Part shown: positions 1 through 12,487 of the stretch, one piece after another
How the letters are laid out: every line of letters begins with the position of its first letter
Numbering within the stretch: position 1 is the stretch's first letter
NCBI RefSeq assembly: GCF_026745355.1
Contig: NC_079207.1
Coordinates: 14,991,317-15,055,316 of the forward strand
DNA from: Beta vulgaris subsp. vulgaris
Lineage: Eukaryota; Streptophyta; Magnoliopsida; Caryophyllales; Amaranthaceae
Length of the DNA: 64,000 nucleotides
Direction: 5' to 3'
Notes under the pieces: generated by a model
What the model saw: only the letters and a program-made list of their open reading frames with translations
The model's database searches: none
What the model was told of the DNA's origin: nothing
Program-made: the position numbers and the translations under genes

Positions 1-328
1 TGAAAGTTTCAGAAGTCTGGATTATTCTCTGAGAATTTCTCTTCTACTTCTTGAATAGCCGAGAAGGAAACAGAGAGATTAGAAGATTACAGGAATTTCA
101 AGAATGGTCTTGTATATTCTAGAAAGTCCGTATCGTGAAGGGTTGGAGATTTAACAGAAATACAAGTTTGGCTTCTTCTCTGGGCTACGCATGCACTTCT
201 CTTATTGGGCTTTCCAATGACTATACTAACGTTTTGTTCAAACTGCTTTTTTGGGTTCTTATAATCAAAATCTTAAGTTTGTTCAAGCTTAAGGTTTCAT
301 CAAGACTCCAAATTCAAATGAGCACTTA
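1..328. other. Intergenic, no gene seen
   Basis: This is AT-rich sequence at the window edge. A 64-codon open frame at 135-329 has no recognisable motif and is not called a gene. The stretch ends at the TTA that precedes the Tourist-like MITE. Confidence 0.5.
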
Positions 329-736
329 GACTCTGTTTGGGGAAGCATTTCAGGTGACTTAAATGATAAGATGCTACAATTTTAAGTCACCTTATATGAT
401 TAGTGATGTTTGGTGGAGGAACTTAAATAAAATTTAAGTCCAAAATTTGACTGAAATTGAGTTGGAGTAAATTATAGCTTCTGAGATAAGGTGCTGAAAT
501 TTTTTTATAATTATTATTTTCTTTTTATCTTTTTAAGCCTAAAAAGATAGTTTCTTTTTATGTTTTTAAGTTTAAAAAGATATTTCAGCTACATTCATAA
601 ATAATATTACCAAACAGGTTATGTAATTAGCTAGCTTAACAGTTTGAGCACCTTAACAGTTTCAACTGCTACCTAATCAGTTTCAGCCACCTTATCAGTT
701 TTAGCTTCATTTCAGTCAGTTTTGTCAAACATAGCC
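329..736. mobile_element. Tourist-like MITE, 408 bp
   Basis: The ends are imperfect inverted repeats: the left end reads gactctgtttgg and the reverse complement of the right end reads ggctatgtttg. Both sides carry TTA (326-328 and 737-739), the duplication expected for PIF/Harbinger elements. There is no coding capacity. The interior repeats words such as cagtttcagc. Superfamily assignment rests on the TTA duplication and the short terminal repeat. Confidence 0.55.
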
Positions 737-879
737 TTAATTTAAATTATGGTAAAGATAATTAGGAAAGTCAACTCTTAATATTGTATGTAATTGAGGA
801 TGATATTGAACATGCTTGTTTTCACCAAAATATCTACGAACAATGTTCATTGATGTCTCATGGTTGAGCTTTTATTAAG

Positions 880-1164
880 AGCATGTTTGGTTCAAAGTAA
901 GAACTGAAAAGGAAATGGAATTAAAAAGGAGAGCAGAATGATAACAAAATTATTATTTTTATTGGGTGTTTGGTTCAATTTTAATGAAAATAGAAATGCA
1001 AGTAGAAAATCGTTACCCCCAACAAATGGATTCTATTACTTCAGAGGAAAGGAAATTAACAAATTAGGAAAATGGATCGAATAGAGGCTGCACAAAACAA
1101 GAAGGAACGGATGAGGTATTTGATTCAATTTCTTAAAATCCAAAAATATTGAACCAAACATGCT
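880..1164. mobile_element. Small inverted-repeat MITE
   Basis: A left end with gcatgtttggttcaa is matched by gaaccaaacatgc on the right, a nearly exact inverted repeat of about 14 bp. The flanks are TTA-like but shifted by one base, so the duplication is not certain. No open frame of note. It is probably a Tourist/Harbinger-type non-autonomous element. Confidence 0.5.
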
Positions 1165-1848
1165 TTAAAAGGAGTTACATGGCTACTTATAATAAGTAAC
1201 ACAAAGACAATTCAAAAGTTAATTGGATTACAAATGTTTGTAAGACCGTACTCTTAACTTGTTTGAATGGTTCCTTATTGATGAATGCACATCTTAAATA
1301 TTAATACTTATTAGAATACTAATTGAGACGAATCAAGTAATACTCTACGTAATTATTATTTTTCACTGTATATGTGAAAAACTTAGAAGATCCTATATAA
1401 TTTTATATAGTGCCAAAATTACAAGTAGGAACATCAATAAGGAATGAAATGAGTACATATTTTGTAATGTTATTTCATTTTTTTTAGTTCAATGTTTTAA
1501 AATTTATGATTCATTGGTATAGCTAGATTTATAATGGTATGATTTAAATTAGATAGAGAAATATCATCTTGATGAAGCAGAATATTCAAAAGGTATATCT
1601 ATATAAATCTCCCAAGTGTTTTACCAATATATTTTTTTTCAACCCATAACAAAAAGCCGAAACCTTATAGTGTATGTTGGTTACGATTTCCCATTTCTAT
1701 TCTTAAAACACAATTTTAAATTAAAAATTAGTTTTATTTTTTGCACTACAAAATAAATTTATCATATTAGAATATGTTTGTCATCAAATTTATATGTTTT
1801 GGTAGTATTACGTGTGCTTTATTTTTATTATACGTTCTTACTCATTAG
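1165..1848. other. AT-rich intergenic DNA
   Basis: No gene, RNA or clear repeat is recognised. The last bases, tcattag at 1842-1848, are one copy of the direct repeat flanking the hAT-type MITE that follows. Confidence 0.5.
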
Positions 1849-4814
1849 TAGGGGTGTGCACAAACCGGTCCGGATCAGAATTTTGTCCACTGGTCCACCG
1901 GACCAGAATATTATGATCCCGGTCCACCGGTACAGTCCGGAGTGGTTGGACCGGAATCTTTATTGTTTTAGTTAAAAAAAGTTTATAAGTTAAAAAACAA
2001 TTAAAAGGTAGAAAGTTAGAAATTAAACTTAAAAATCTACTATTTATTCTTTTAGGATTATTATTATTAAAATTATTAATTTTTAATATATATAATTTAT
2101 AAATATATTTAAATGAAATAAAAAAATATTTTTTTTTGGAAAAAAAAATTCCGATCCTAGGAAATGTCGGATTTTGGTCCACCGGTGTAATTCCCATTAA
2201 TTTTATGGATTTTATAAATATATTTTAGCATTTATATATTTATATTCAAACATAATTTAGTTTCAAAGGATTAAATTATTTAAGAAGGTTGACTTTTTTG
2301 AAAGTCGAAAAAAATTATTTTAAAGATTTAAGGAAGTTAAAAATATTTTATTTAGGAATGCTTTGAAAAATGTTTGAAATACTCATTTAATTTTGAAAAT
2401 AAGGCTAAATGGGTTTGAGGAACCCAAAATTCTAAGTAGATTAAGAAAAGGATTTATATTAATGTTAGGAGTTCTAATTCATTTTTTCTATTCATCATTA
2501 AACTCTATTTGAACTCAATCTCCTTTTCCTAAGCCCAAAAGGAAAAAAAAACTTTTTATAAATACCTTAATACCCAATTATTTTACCATATAAGATTTAT
2601 TTTTCTCTCTCCTCAGACAAGCAGCCCCCCCCCCCTTTCTTTTCCTCTTCCACGCGATTTTCTTTTTCTCTCTCTCAAGTTTCTTTCTTCTTCTTCAAGT
2701 AACGTTTCTTCTTCGACAAGAAATGCCACCACACCTTCAAAATCATAAATCTTTTAATTTGTGCGCCATTCCTACTGTGCGCTTCCTTATTTTTGGCGCC
2801 TTCCTTGTTCTTCTTGGTTCCATGAATTGTTGGTTAATTTCTTTTCTTCTTCCTCAAGTTTCCATTACAGATCGTGTTTTTATGCTTTATTTTAATATTA
2901 ATCATAATTATTAACTTTAATTTACGGTTCTAATGATTAATCTTGATTCATATATATTATGTATTAAAAGAATAAAATTTCAAATTTGTTCATTATTTTT
3001 AGATTTAGTTTTTAATTATCAAAGCATGGATTTTAGGGTGTTAATTATTGAAAAATCATAGTATCATGTTACAAACCATGAGATTATTTTAAATTATTAA
3101 TTTAAGCATGTTAATGTATGTGTAAAGGGAGATTTAGAATTTTATAAGTTGCTAGAATTTTAGAAAAGGCTTTAATAATGGAGTTTTAAGGATTTTAATT
3201 ACTAGTATGGTAGTACTATGCTAGATATCAAAAGTAATTGAAGTTTTAATAAGTAAAACAACTTTTGAGTTTTTTTAAAGGGGATTTAAAGTATTTTAAA
3301 GTTGATGTATTTTATTTAGAATATTGATTTTAGTTTATATTGATTATTTTAGGCGGAGAATATTCAGTAGGTGACCTTTAAGGAATTAAGGGTGGCTAAT
3401 CAACTAGTTTTCACAAGGTACGTACATACCTACGTGCTATGTGATATAGTATCATGATTTAAGAAGGAAAAGTTGTAGTATCATGAATAGGAACTTTATA
3501 AGTTTATATGTGGTTTCTAGTATATTGGATTTTTCGTGTTTTATGCCTATGTGCAAACATGTTGATTATGAGTTAAAGATTATTATGATTGTATGAAATT
3601 ATTGATGCAAGCATGTGGATGGGAACTTTAGCTATTAATTCACACGGGGAAATTAATATATTATTGAGATTGAATCATGTTGAATCATGTGTTCCTTTAC
3701 AGTATTATTTCCACTACCTTATAAGGATTGTGGGTCTTATTTGGTAAGTTGATAAGTTATGCCTTTAAAAGATAAAATTAATTGTTGGCTAGGTTTAACA
3801 AATAAGAAAGATTGAAATTAAAGAAAGTAATCTTGGATTGTAAGTTGTGTGTTCACTTATTAACTCCTGAGATAAAAAAAGAAGTTTTGTTGTGAATGTT
3901 TGATTTGATATTTTTGTGTTACTTGTGTGTATGTCATAATAAGTAATAAATGGTAAATCACGTAAATTGTAACTTGGATAGTCATAAACTTTAGATTGGT
4001 GCACGTCTAGAGTTGGACATTTAGGAGTTGGAGTACACGGTGGTAGCCCATGACTTTTTATGGGAGATGGATTGATCAACATCCCTATTATTTTTCAAAA
4101 GTTCCTTGATATCGCAGGTCATTCTGAAATACGAAGTAGCGTCCGTATTTCGTCTTCCTAGATGAAGGAAAGTTTAGATAAGACAATTCAAGTCCAATAA
4201 CTATTCCATTAAAGTAATAAAAAGATGTTTGAAGTTTAGTTCAGTAGAAGTTATCTGCTGAATTATATTGTTATATTATTATTTATCCCTGCATGTTATT
4301 TATTATTACCATGTTAGGATTGTTTATGTAATACTATGTAGTACTCAGCTTTGCTGATTACGTGCTTTGTTTGTGATTGTTGATCATGACTTTGCCTTAT
4401 TGATCCTGTGATGACCCATTTTGGTGAGCAGATTCTTTAGAGCATTGACTTTTACAGGTTTGCAGATGTTGCATAATTGGGAATCTAGGAATGAAGAGCT
4501 TTTGTAATCTATTATTCTATTTACTGCCTTAGTAAGAACATATTATTATAAGTTTGGTTTGAGTAGACATTTATAGAGTTTTGGTTTAAAGTACTTATTT
4601 ATTTATTATATTAAAGTATGAAGTTCAGTTATATGTTTTCCGCTGCAAAATTCTGAATAAGCCGATACGTTATCACACAGGCAATAATGCCTGAGTAATT
4701 CTCTATGTTTTATAGTGAAAGGGTATTTCTGAAAAGAGAGAATTATCGGGGTGTTACAACCGTCCTGTCGGTTCCGGTCCGACCCGGTCTTGGACCGGTG
4801 CACACCCCTACTAG
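1849..4814. mobile_element. hAT-type MITE split by a solo LTR
   Basis: The left end begins taggggtgtgcac and the right end finishes gtgcacacccctactag, an inverted repeat of 13 bp or more. The direct repeat tcattag lies at 1842-1848 and 4815-4821, close to the 8 bp expected of hAT elements. Just inside both ends are many ggaccgg/ccggtcc words. Without the insertion at 2186-4758 the element is only about 390 bp, so it is a non-autonomous MITE. No transposase is present. Confidence 0.65.
2186..4758. mobile_element. Solo LTR, about 2.57 kb, inside the hAT MITE
   Basis: The segment begins tgtaattccc and ends ggggtgttaca, the TG...CA termini of an LTR. It is flanked by accgg (2181-2185) and accgt (4759-4763), a 5-bp duplication with one mismatch. 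No second LTR, primer-binding site or coding region is present, so it is best read as a solo LTR left by recombination. A TATA-like tttataaatac near 2553 and a CT-rich leader with a C-run near 2625 look like LTR promoter sequence. The size and ends suggest Ty3/gypsy, but that is inference. Confidence 0.6.
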
Positions 4815-5854
4815 TCATTAGAACGAGAGTATTGAGGTTGAATTGTTGTAGTTGATGGTAAAAGAGCAAAAACCATGATAGTTTATTAAAGAAAACCCAG
4901 TTTTTAACCGGCTATTCTCCATATATCAAATGTAATACATTTTTTTCTCAACCATTATCATCTTATTAACATGCACATTATAAGATAGTTACAGATATTA
5001 GGCGTGTTTGGCAAAAGTAGTTGTTAGCTGTTACTTGTGAGCTTTTGACTGTGATTCGTAGAGGTAGTTGTTAGCTTTTAGCTCTAAATTAGAAGCACTT
5101 GGTAAAAATACTTGTTGGCCAAATTTTAATGCGTAAATAATATGCAATAATAGTAGTTTTTGACAAAAGATACTTAAAAACTAATAATCTTAGCTTTTAG
5201 CAAAAGCTACTCAAAAGTTAAAAGCTACTTCTAAAATCCAATTTGCCGTACACTAAAATAATTTTTGACAAGCTAAGAGTTACTTAAAAGCTACCCTAAA
5301 TTACTCCCTCCTTTCCCCCCTTCTTTTCAAAAAATTACTCCACTTTTGCAGTCGAAGTTAAAAAGTACAACTTTAAAATTTTACCAACAAACTTAAATAC
5401 GTATTCAATTGTTTTTGAAATCAAAAGATCACTTGGTTATTATTATGGCTCAAACAAAAATCTAAAGCAATTACGTCTTCTATAATGCTAGGACAACATC
5501 AACCACCACACACACTCTTATTAAATATCCAAGCGGGGAAAGATGCACCATAGCACGAGCAATACAATTGGCTTTTCTAAAAATCTGAGGAAAACTAACA
5601 ACATCAAAACAATAGTAAGAAAAATAATTTGGCTAATAATAAGTCCAAGAGAAGATCCATCAAGTTGCTTACGGTTGATCAAATTCAGCACATGAAGACA
5701 GCGACACTCAACCACAATTCTTCTTTCTTCTTTCATTACATTGTAAAGCTATCCTCAAGTCGTCAACCCAAAGCACAATACCTTTGCTTTTGTAACTGTA
5801 TTCAATATTTTTACGTGCATGTTCAAAATTTATGATCCAATTATCTGAAATATA
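4815..5854. other. AT-rich intergenic DNA with a possible decayed MITE
   Basis: No gene is recognised. Around 5000-5255 there are repeated words of the type ttagctttta, and a gcgtgtttggcaaa end opposed by ttgccgtacac. This may be a decayed MITE, but its borders are not clear. Short open frames at 5521-5736 and 5629-5835 overlap on opposite strands and carry no motif. Confidence 0.4.
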
Positions 5855-6053
5855 TTAAGTAGTACTTGGTCTAGTAGTTTGATTCATATCTCATAACCTC
5901 GAAGTTGTGTGATCAAATTCCACTAGAGGCATTTTGGGGATGGAGATTTCCCCTACTCTCAAAGGGCCTTACCTACAAACCCGAACCGAATTGACCTGTG
6001 TAAGATTCTGATCCAATTAGGACGCCTTCTCCTTACCTTTAAAAAAACTTCCA
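5855..6053 (+). mobile_element. tRNA-derived SINE
   Basis: The 5' part carries an RNA polymerase III A-box-like segment (acttggtctagtagttt) and a B-box-like segment (gtgtgatcaaattcc), the spacing expected of a tRNA-derived SINE. The 3' end is pyrimidine-rich and finishes in a short A run. A perfect 9-bp direct repeat, tgaaatata, lies at 5846-5854 and 6054-6062 and is read as the target duplication. It is about 200 bp, usual for plant SINEs. Confidence 0.7.
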
Positions 6054-6540
6054 TGAAATATAAAAAATTAATCTCTATATTATAAGGCAACACATGGGGG
6101 ACACCAAAAATTAGAAAAAGGAATAAAAGCAAAAAAAAATAGGGAGATAACTAACTGTTTTATTTTGAATAAAAAAAGAGAGAAAAGTAGGATATTTAAA
6201 CTAACCATCAGTTTTTTTCTTAATAAAATGCAAAGATAGTTTTTCTATTCAATTAATTTCATTTTCTACTTCATATGCTATCACACCTATTGTGTGCATG
6301 TAAAGCTAGTAATCCAATTGAACCAGCATGATTATTGAGGCCATAACCACGATATAAATGCGGTGCATAGAATGGTGAAGTTTTTTTTTTTTTTTTTTTT
6401 TTGAGGGGGGATAGTGAAGTTTACTTAAAACAAATGTAACCCATTTAAAACTTGACAGGCCCATTCATCAATTTTAGACGATTTTAGCCTTAAGCTTCCA
6501 CAGATGTGGGTTTCCTATATTGACATTGAACAGTATATCC
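6054..6540. other. Intergenic DNA upstream of the phosphatase gene
   Basis: This AT-rich stretch lies between the SINE and the phosphatase leader. It has a 22-base T run at 6381-6402. It probably includes the proximal promoter of the phosphatase, but I see no well-placed TATA box or named cis element that I would defend. Confidence 0.4.
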
Positions 6541-7089
6541 AATTCTCCGCCTTTTCTGCTCCTTCCAAAAACAAGGGGAGAGAAAGAAGGTGAGAGAAAA
6601 ATTCATCTATTTTTCTCACCGCCGGCAGTCTCTACTTTAAATCTAGGGTTTTGTTAAACCTTCATCCATAATTTTCATCCGACTTTTGCAGCTAATAATT
6701 TCAAATTAGGTAAGCTTTAATCTTGTCTTTCCATTTTTTTTTATATCGCATTTCTTTGTTAATTACTCCAGAATTCTTGGTATGTATATGTATATATATA
6801 TATCTCTGATTAGTTTTTAATTCACCTTCCTGCTGTAATTTTTTTCTTTCTTTTTGCTAAAATTTTATAAAAAAACTTCCTCCTTTCTGTCAGGTAGTTG
6901 ATTTCTGCCTTTGAACTTCCAGGTATTTTTGTTGCAATTGTTGAAGAAAAATTGATGAATTGACGTTTGTGATGATATAAATAAATGTATTGATTACTAT
7001 TATGGAGGCTTGGTAGCTTTGTTAGGTTTTGACTTTTGCTATTGGGGTCTCTTTTGGTAAGGGAATGATTTGGGTTTCAAGGGTTTAAA
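6541..7089 (+). other. Probable 5' leader and leader intron of PP2C gene
   Basis: A purine/CT-rich leader is followed by a good donor site at 6710 (attag|gtaagc). Possible acceptors lie after 6893 (ctgtcag) or 6922 (cttccag), which would give a leader intron of about 185-215 bp. A TA microsatellite at about 6783-6803 lies inside it. An in-frame stop at 7066-7068 precedes the ATG at 7090. The transcription start is not determined. Confidence 0.5.
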
Positions 7090-10000
7090 ATGCAATTGGT
7101 GTCTTTGTCGAAGCTGAATACTGCTTGTGGTTCGTCCCTTCGAAGAGTTTTGATCGGACAGGTTAAGTCGAGGGAGCAGGGGAATTTGGTTGCACATTTA
7201 TGCTTTAAGGGTCAAATTCTTAACCAGGGGTGTAATTCTGTGAGGTTTTATAGTAGTCATCGGATAAATCAGTATTTGGTTAACCCAACTGCCGCGTCTT
7301 TCTGTTGTCGTGTTATAAGGAATCCGATGGCTGCTTCAGGGTCCCAAAGTGTTGCTGGAGATGTGTGTGTTGATACCTTGTTTATGGGGTGTGGTAATTT
7401 GAGTGACATTGCGAAGCCTGCTGCTGTTTTCTTTGGTGATAAAAGTGTTAATAGTTGTCGAAAATCTAGTATTAGTTTGGCAAATCGAGATCCCCCTTTT
7501 ATGCGTCTAGTGTTCCCTGGTTTAGCCTACAGGAGTTGGGATTCCAGATCGTTTCTTGGAAAATGCTTGAGGCATTACCATGCATCATCTTCTGCCAGTT
7601 GTTCTGATGGAGCTGCTGCTGATGTTCCCTTCGACATCTCTCCCAGGGATGTGCCCCTTGAAAATCCTGCAGATACCTCTGCCTGGTATGCCCTCCCCTT
7701 CTCCAAATATTTTCTGTTTGAAATGGTTCAAGTATACTTGCTTTGGTTGCTAAATTGGTGCTGTTACAGTATCTATGAACGAGTGACTATTACGAGCCGA
7801 AATGAGCTAGTGACTTCAAATGAGTTACAAATTTGAAAGATGGGTGATCTACCCATTTTAGCTTTTTAGTTGGGTGAATTGGCAAAGAGTTTCGACACAA
7901 TGGTATCTTTGTAAATTTTTTGGTGGAGTTTTTGTCTTAATAAAAATGCCTACTTTATGCTCTGTCTATTCTTATAATTTGAAGGGTAGCAGTTATTTAC
8001 ACTACATATGTAAATAGTAATACTAAATTGAGAGTGGAGGAAACGTCTCATCATTCTTTTACTTTTAGATGGAAAGTTATATGATTTAGTGCATGGGTGC
8101 TTAGTAAGAGGTAGCTGAATAATTTCATATTATCTACTTTATAAAACTGAAAAAATCTATAAATATGTTGTTTAATTAGACACACAAGGCACTTTAAGAA
8201 AAACCTGATGTTCGAACTTCTGATTTGGAAGGTGACAGGCTGACCAGCGACCGCTGACATATATAGTGATCAACTTTGCTTTTATTGACTGCAGTAAACA
8301 AGTAGTCCAAAGAACCTTAAAGCTTCATTCAGGATCATGTTATCTGCCACATCCTGACAAGGTAGACACTGGAGGAGAAGATGCTCACTTCATATGTGAT
8401 AAAAAACAAGTAATTGGAGTTGCAGATGGTGTTGGTGGCTGGGCAGATGTTGGTGTTGATGCTGGAGTTTACGCTCGACTACTCATGTCTAATTCTATGA
8501 CAGCTATACTGGAGGATTCCAAGGATGGAGTGGACCCAGCAAAAATATTGGAGAAAGCTCATGCTGACACTAAAGTTATAGGTTCCTCAACAGCTTGCAT
8601 AATTGCTCTCACAAATCAGGTTGGTGCTTTTGCTGGTCTGATTTGGTGGTAGTGAATACAATAATGTTGACGTTTGCTAAAAAAAAGTTTTGCCATCAAA
8701 AACTCAAGATCTTGCAGCGCTTTTGGGCAGGGCCTGTTTTTGTTCTTTGTTTGGATAATTCTGTTGACTTAGACCGACTGTCTTAGTTTTGTCATTGCTG
8801 TTTGAGAAGCTATATTTCTCTTGAACTCTAGGTTTAAATTAATTGACAGACTAAAGCAGTTGTATTATGCAGTCTCTATATCATACTGTGGAGATTATCG
8901 ATGATTCATATGATTGTCCTCGTAATTTTTACAATTTATATGAAACATAGAACCATAATTGCACACCACGCTATGTGTAGGCAATAAATACAAGAAGACA
9001 TTAGGAGCTACATGTGCTTGCTGAATTATGCTTCTATCTGTGCCTAATTGGCTCTGATAACTCAGATATTTAGCTTTTTAACATGCCTCAAGCTGTCAGC
9101 ATTGTGCATTTCTTTTGGATTACTTGAGATCATGCTTTCATTGTTCAGGACTGTTAAATGATGTTGCTTCTTCTCATTAAGTAGAAAACTCATTGTAAAG
9201 CTTACGAAGTTACTGCTTTTGGCAGGGAATCCATGCCATTAATCTGGGGGATAGTGGATTCATAGTAATCCGGGATGGAAGTACAGTTTTTCGGTCTCCT
9301 GTGCAGCAGTATGGTTTCAATTTTCCGTATCAGTTGGCAAGTGGCACTGGAGGTGATTTACCCAGTTCTGGTCAGGTACATCTTCTGCTGCTAGCTTTCA
9401 TGGCCTTTTCTATTATCTGTATCATATGGTGACATCTGGATTCATGGTTGGAATCACATTTGAATCCCTTTGATGTTGTGTTTTTCATATATACATGGGC
9501 TATAGTGCAGACTGCAGAGGCTGATAAAGTTTTTTGCAATTTTTACTTTCTTGCCGACATTCGAGCACTGTTGTTTATCCTCCAGTCTCAAATCGATGTG
9601 GTTCATTTGAAATCATGTGTTAGATGTGTATTCACCAAAATCTGGGGAATATCACCTCTCCTGAATCCAGATGTAAACCCAAGGGTGGGGATGGAGGGAG
9701 CGCTTACATGACTTCTACGATTATTAGTCCAAATTACCTAACTCGCTCCTCTATTCCTGTAACCACCCCTGAATATAAAATACTGTTTTTAAGTATTTTT
9801 CTATCTATTCAAATCCACCCTTTTGACAATTGTTTCATACAAAGCTGTTGGTTTTATATCTTCTTACAAAAGAAAGGAACTAAACAAAAAAAGATAAAAG
9901 GATGAGGTAGTTGGCTGGTATTTAAGCCTCGTCTTCCAACTCGCAACATCACGTGTGATTTAAAAGATTTTGCTTAAGCCTTAATTCTAAAGAAGGATCA

Positions 10001-11474
10001 GAATACTTCAGAATCGGGTATGCCAGTGTCTATCCAAGTTTCTAGGTAAATTTGCCACTGCGTTTGTCTCTCCTCATGCTCACCACCATAGCTTCCACCG
10101 CTCCAATACTCTCGCCTCTTCCTTTCTATTCACCACCCAAACCCCATAACCATCATCAAACCCCCCAACACCCCATCCCCCCCTTCCACTGCTGCTCCTC
10201 CTATTATCTTCGTGGCAAGCAGAGGCATAACAGTGGACCTGAGGACAAGTGGTGGTGTGTTGCTGTTGTTGACAGGTAGAGGCAGTTATTTTATAAGCAA
10301 TATTTCTAAGATTATTCTATTTTCGAGAAACATGGTAGAGTTCTCGGTGGCACATTGGCCGTGGTACATCAGCACCAATAGAGGAAGGGGAAGGCACTAG
10401 GGTTGTGATGGGGTAACTTGTTGTGGTCAGGTTTGTTGGCGGTGAGGGGATCGGGTGGTGGGTGGTTGTGGTTGGGGACTGAAGAATGGAAGGGTTTAGT
10501 GGGGCGAGGGGTAGTTTTGGTGCGGGTGAGAAGTGAGAACAGAGGGAAGCTTGAATGGGGGAAAAGAGAGATTAGCTGGCTTAATGTGGCAGTGGGATTA
10601 GGGGGTTAAAACTTAAAAGTGACTGTCATTGTAAGAAATTTTGAGGAGTGGCGGAGTAGACCAAATTAGGTGTGATGTTCAAGGTGGGTTTAGAAATAGA
10701 GTCCTAGGGTAGCTTGGACTTCAAAATCTTTAATGTTGGCTGTGTCTCCAAGTATTTTAAAATACTACTAAGTAATTATCGTGTACTTTTTAAGAATGGT
10801 GCAATTTTGCATCCTAACAAATTATACATCTGAGATTTTATATAATTGGGCCAATAGCCTAAGCCTTTTTCAAAAAACAAAAATCAATTGTAGCTCACTC
10901 AAGTTGTGAGAAGCCTAATACCGGCAAAACTGATTCTGGACCCAGTAGCTCCTAAGCGATTCTAGGTCAAGATCTTATAGCCTACTAATCTGGATCCAGT
11001 ACACCCTGAAGTAATGATCTTATTGGTTTTTCTTTTGTGCAGTATGATCTTTGTTGCAGAGCTCATGAACATTCTTTCCCCCTCATTTTATTAGAAAGCC
11101 GTTGGAATAAAATACTTATTCACGAAGTCTACCTCACATATTTCAGATGAAGTGACTAATTTTTCTGGTTGTGGCAGGTTTTCACATTTCCCGTTGCATC
11201 AGGAGATGTTGTAGTTGCTGGTACTGATGGATTATTTGACAACTTATATGACAATGAGATTACTGCTTTGGTTGTCCAAGCTAAGAGATCAGGTCTGGAG
11301 CCTCAAGCGACGGCGCGAAATATAGCTTCTTTAGCGCAACAAAGAGCTCAGGATCGTCATCGACAGTCACCATTTGCTGCAGCTGCACATGATGCTGGGT
11401 TTCGTTATATAGGTGGAAAGCTGGATGACATCACTGTTGTTGTATCTTATATCACTGGTGAGGATAATCAGTGA
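7090..11474 (+). CDS. PP2C-type protein serine/threonine phosphatase
   Basis: It is predicted to remove phosphate from Ser/Thr of target proteins using two Mn/Mg ions. Coding exons are 7090-7685, 8295-8619, 9226-9375 and 11178-11474, joined by GT-AG introns, giving 455 residues. The first 200 or so residues are poorly conserved and may include an organelle-targeting peptide. The catalytic part shows GSCYLPHPDK, GGEDAHF, GVADGVGGWADVG (metal-binding Asp), SSTACIIAL, NLGDSGF, GTDGLFDNL and GGKLDDITVVV (last metal Asp). This pattern and length match the Arabidopsis PP2C 55/80 type (SpoIIE/PP2C-like fold). The start is the first ATG after an in-frame stop at 7066. The last intron is 1.8 kb. All junctions keep frame, so the gene looks intact. 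The exact orthologue and location in the cell are not proven. Confidence 0.9.
9376..11177 (+). other. Long last intron of PP2C gene
   Basis: The intron runs from a gtacat donor to a gtggcag acceptor. It has a C/A-rich block (about 10050-10200) followed by a G/T-rich block (about 10380-10610), which can partly pair. Open frames in it (9448-9905, 10052-10609) are low complexity and continue no phosphatase motif. It may hold an unrecognised repeat. Confidence 0.6.
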
Positions 11475-12487
11475 GTTGTACCTTTCGATTGTTTTTGTTT
11501 TGTTTTATAGTTCTTATTTTTCCTGCTCATTAGAATACGATGAATATAATGGTTAAATTAACATTCGTTTTGCATTATATGCCCAATTTTGCTTCTAAAG
11601 TGTATCCGTTTCCCTTTCTCCTTTCATTCATCGCTGCGTCTCTTTAAAGGAAAGAAACTCTGAGTGTACACTATGTTTGCATAGTACTTCTAAAGAAAAC
11701 GGTAGGAAAGGTGAGTTGAGGAGAAATTCTTCCAGTATTCTTTTGTTGAGATAGATTGTTCCTTCCATTTAGGTTTTGTCAACGAGGGAGAAAGTAGCCT
11801 TTGCTTCCAACCTTGTTTCTCATGGTCTTATCTTGGTATCATCAAATTTCAGAAAGGTAGAAATAAGTTTATGACTGTTGCTTTATATTATTTTTCTTTG
11901 AAATTCTGCATATAGATAAAGTAATAGTACTCTCACAAAATTCTACTTGCTAAACTCAACTTGGGTTTGCTTTTCCCAAAATAAAAGAGCTCTTAATTTT
12001 GCTATAACTCAACTTTCTTTTAAAAACTCTGCTTATATTTCCATGAACTTCTACTTTTTTTTTATTTAACTTATATCTTTGTTAAATTTACTTATTTTTG
12101 CTTAACTTGCAACTTATTTTAGCTGATCTTAGTTTAATATTATAACAATTGTTTAATAAGATGAGACGAACACATCCTAAATCTTTCAGATGAAATAAAC
12201 AAATACCCTAATATCTTGAAATGTGGGAGATGGGAGGTTTAAGAGGCTTTGTAATCACAAACATGTAATTAGATAATTAAGAAATGCGATTAGAATTGTT
12301 CTCCGGTTGACTTGGTTTGTCTTTGCTAGATCTAACACCTTACATATTAGGCAGTATTGAAACAAAACGTAAACATTCATATATCTTGTCAAGGTAACTC
12401 TAGCTACACTTAGGCATGATGATAGGTAGGCAGCTCCAACCAGCAGTTTAAAACCTTATTCGAGCATTGAAGCTATCAGTGAACTTC
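11475..12487. other. Convergent intergenic spacer
   Basis: This is the AT-rich spacer between the stop codons of the phosphatase (plus) and the vicilin-like gene (minus). It must hold both 3' untranslated regions. Several near-consensus poly(A) signals are possible on both strands, but none can be chosen. Confidence 0.5.

Noticed and set aside
2723..2914. 63-codon hydrophobic frame in the solo LTR
   Set aside because: It follows the LTR leader but has no homology I recognise, and LTRs rarely code; no support.
9448..10609. Four open frames inside the last PP2C intron
   Set aside because: They lie between exons with proven phase continuity and show only low-complexity text.
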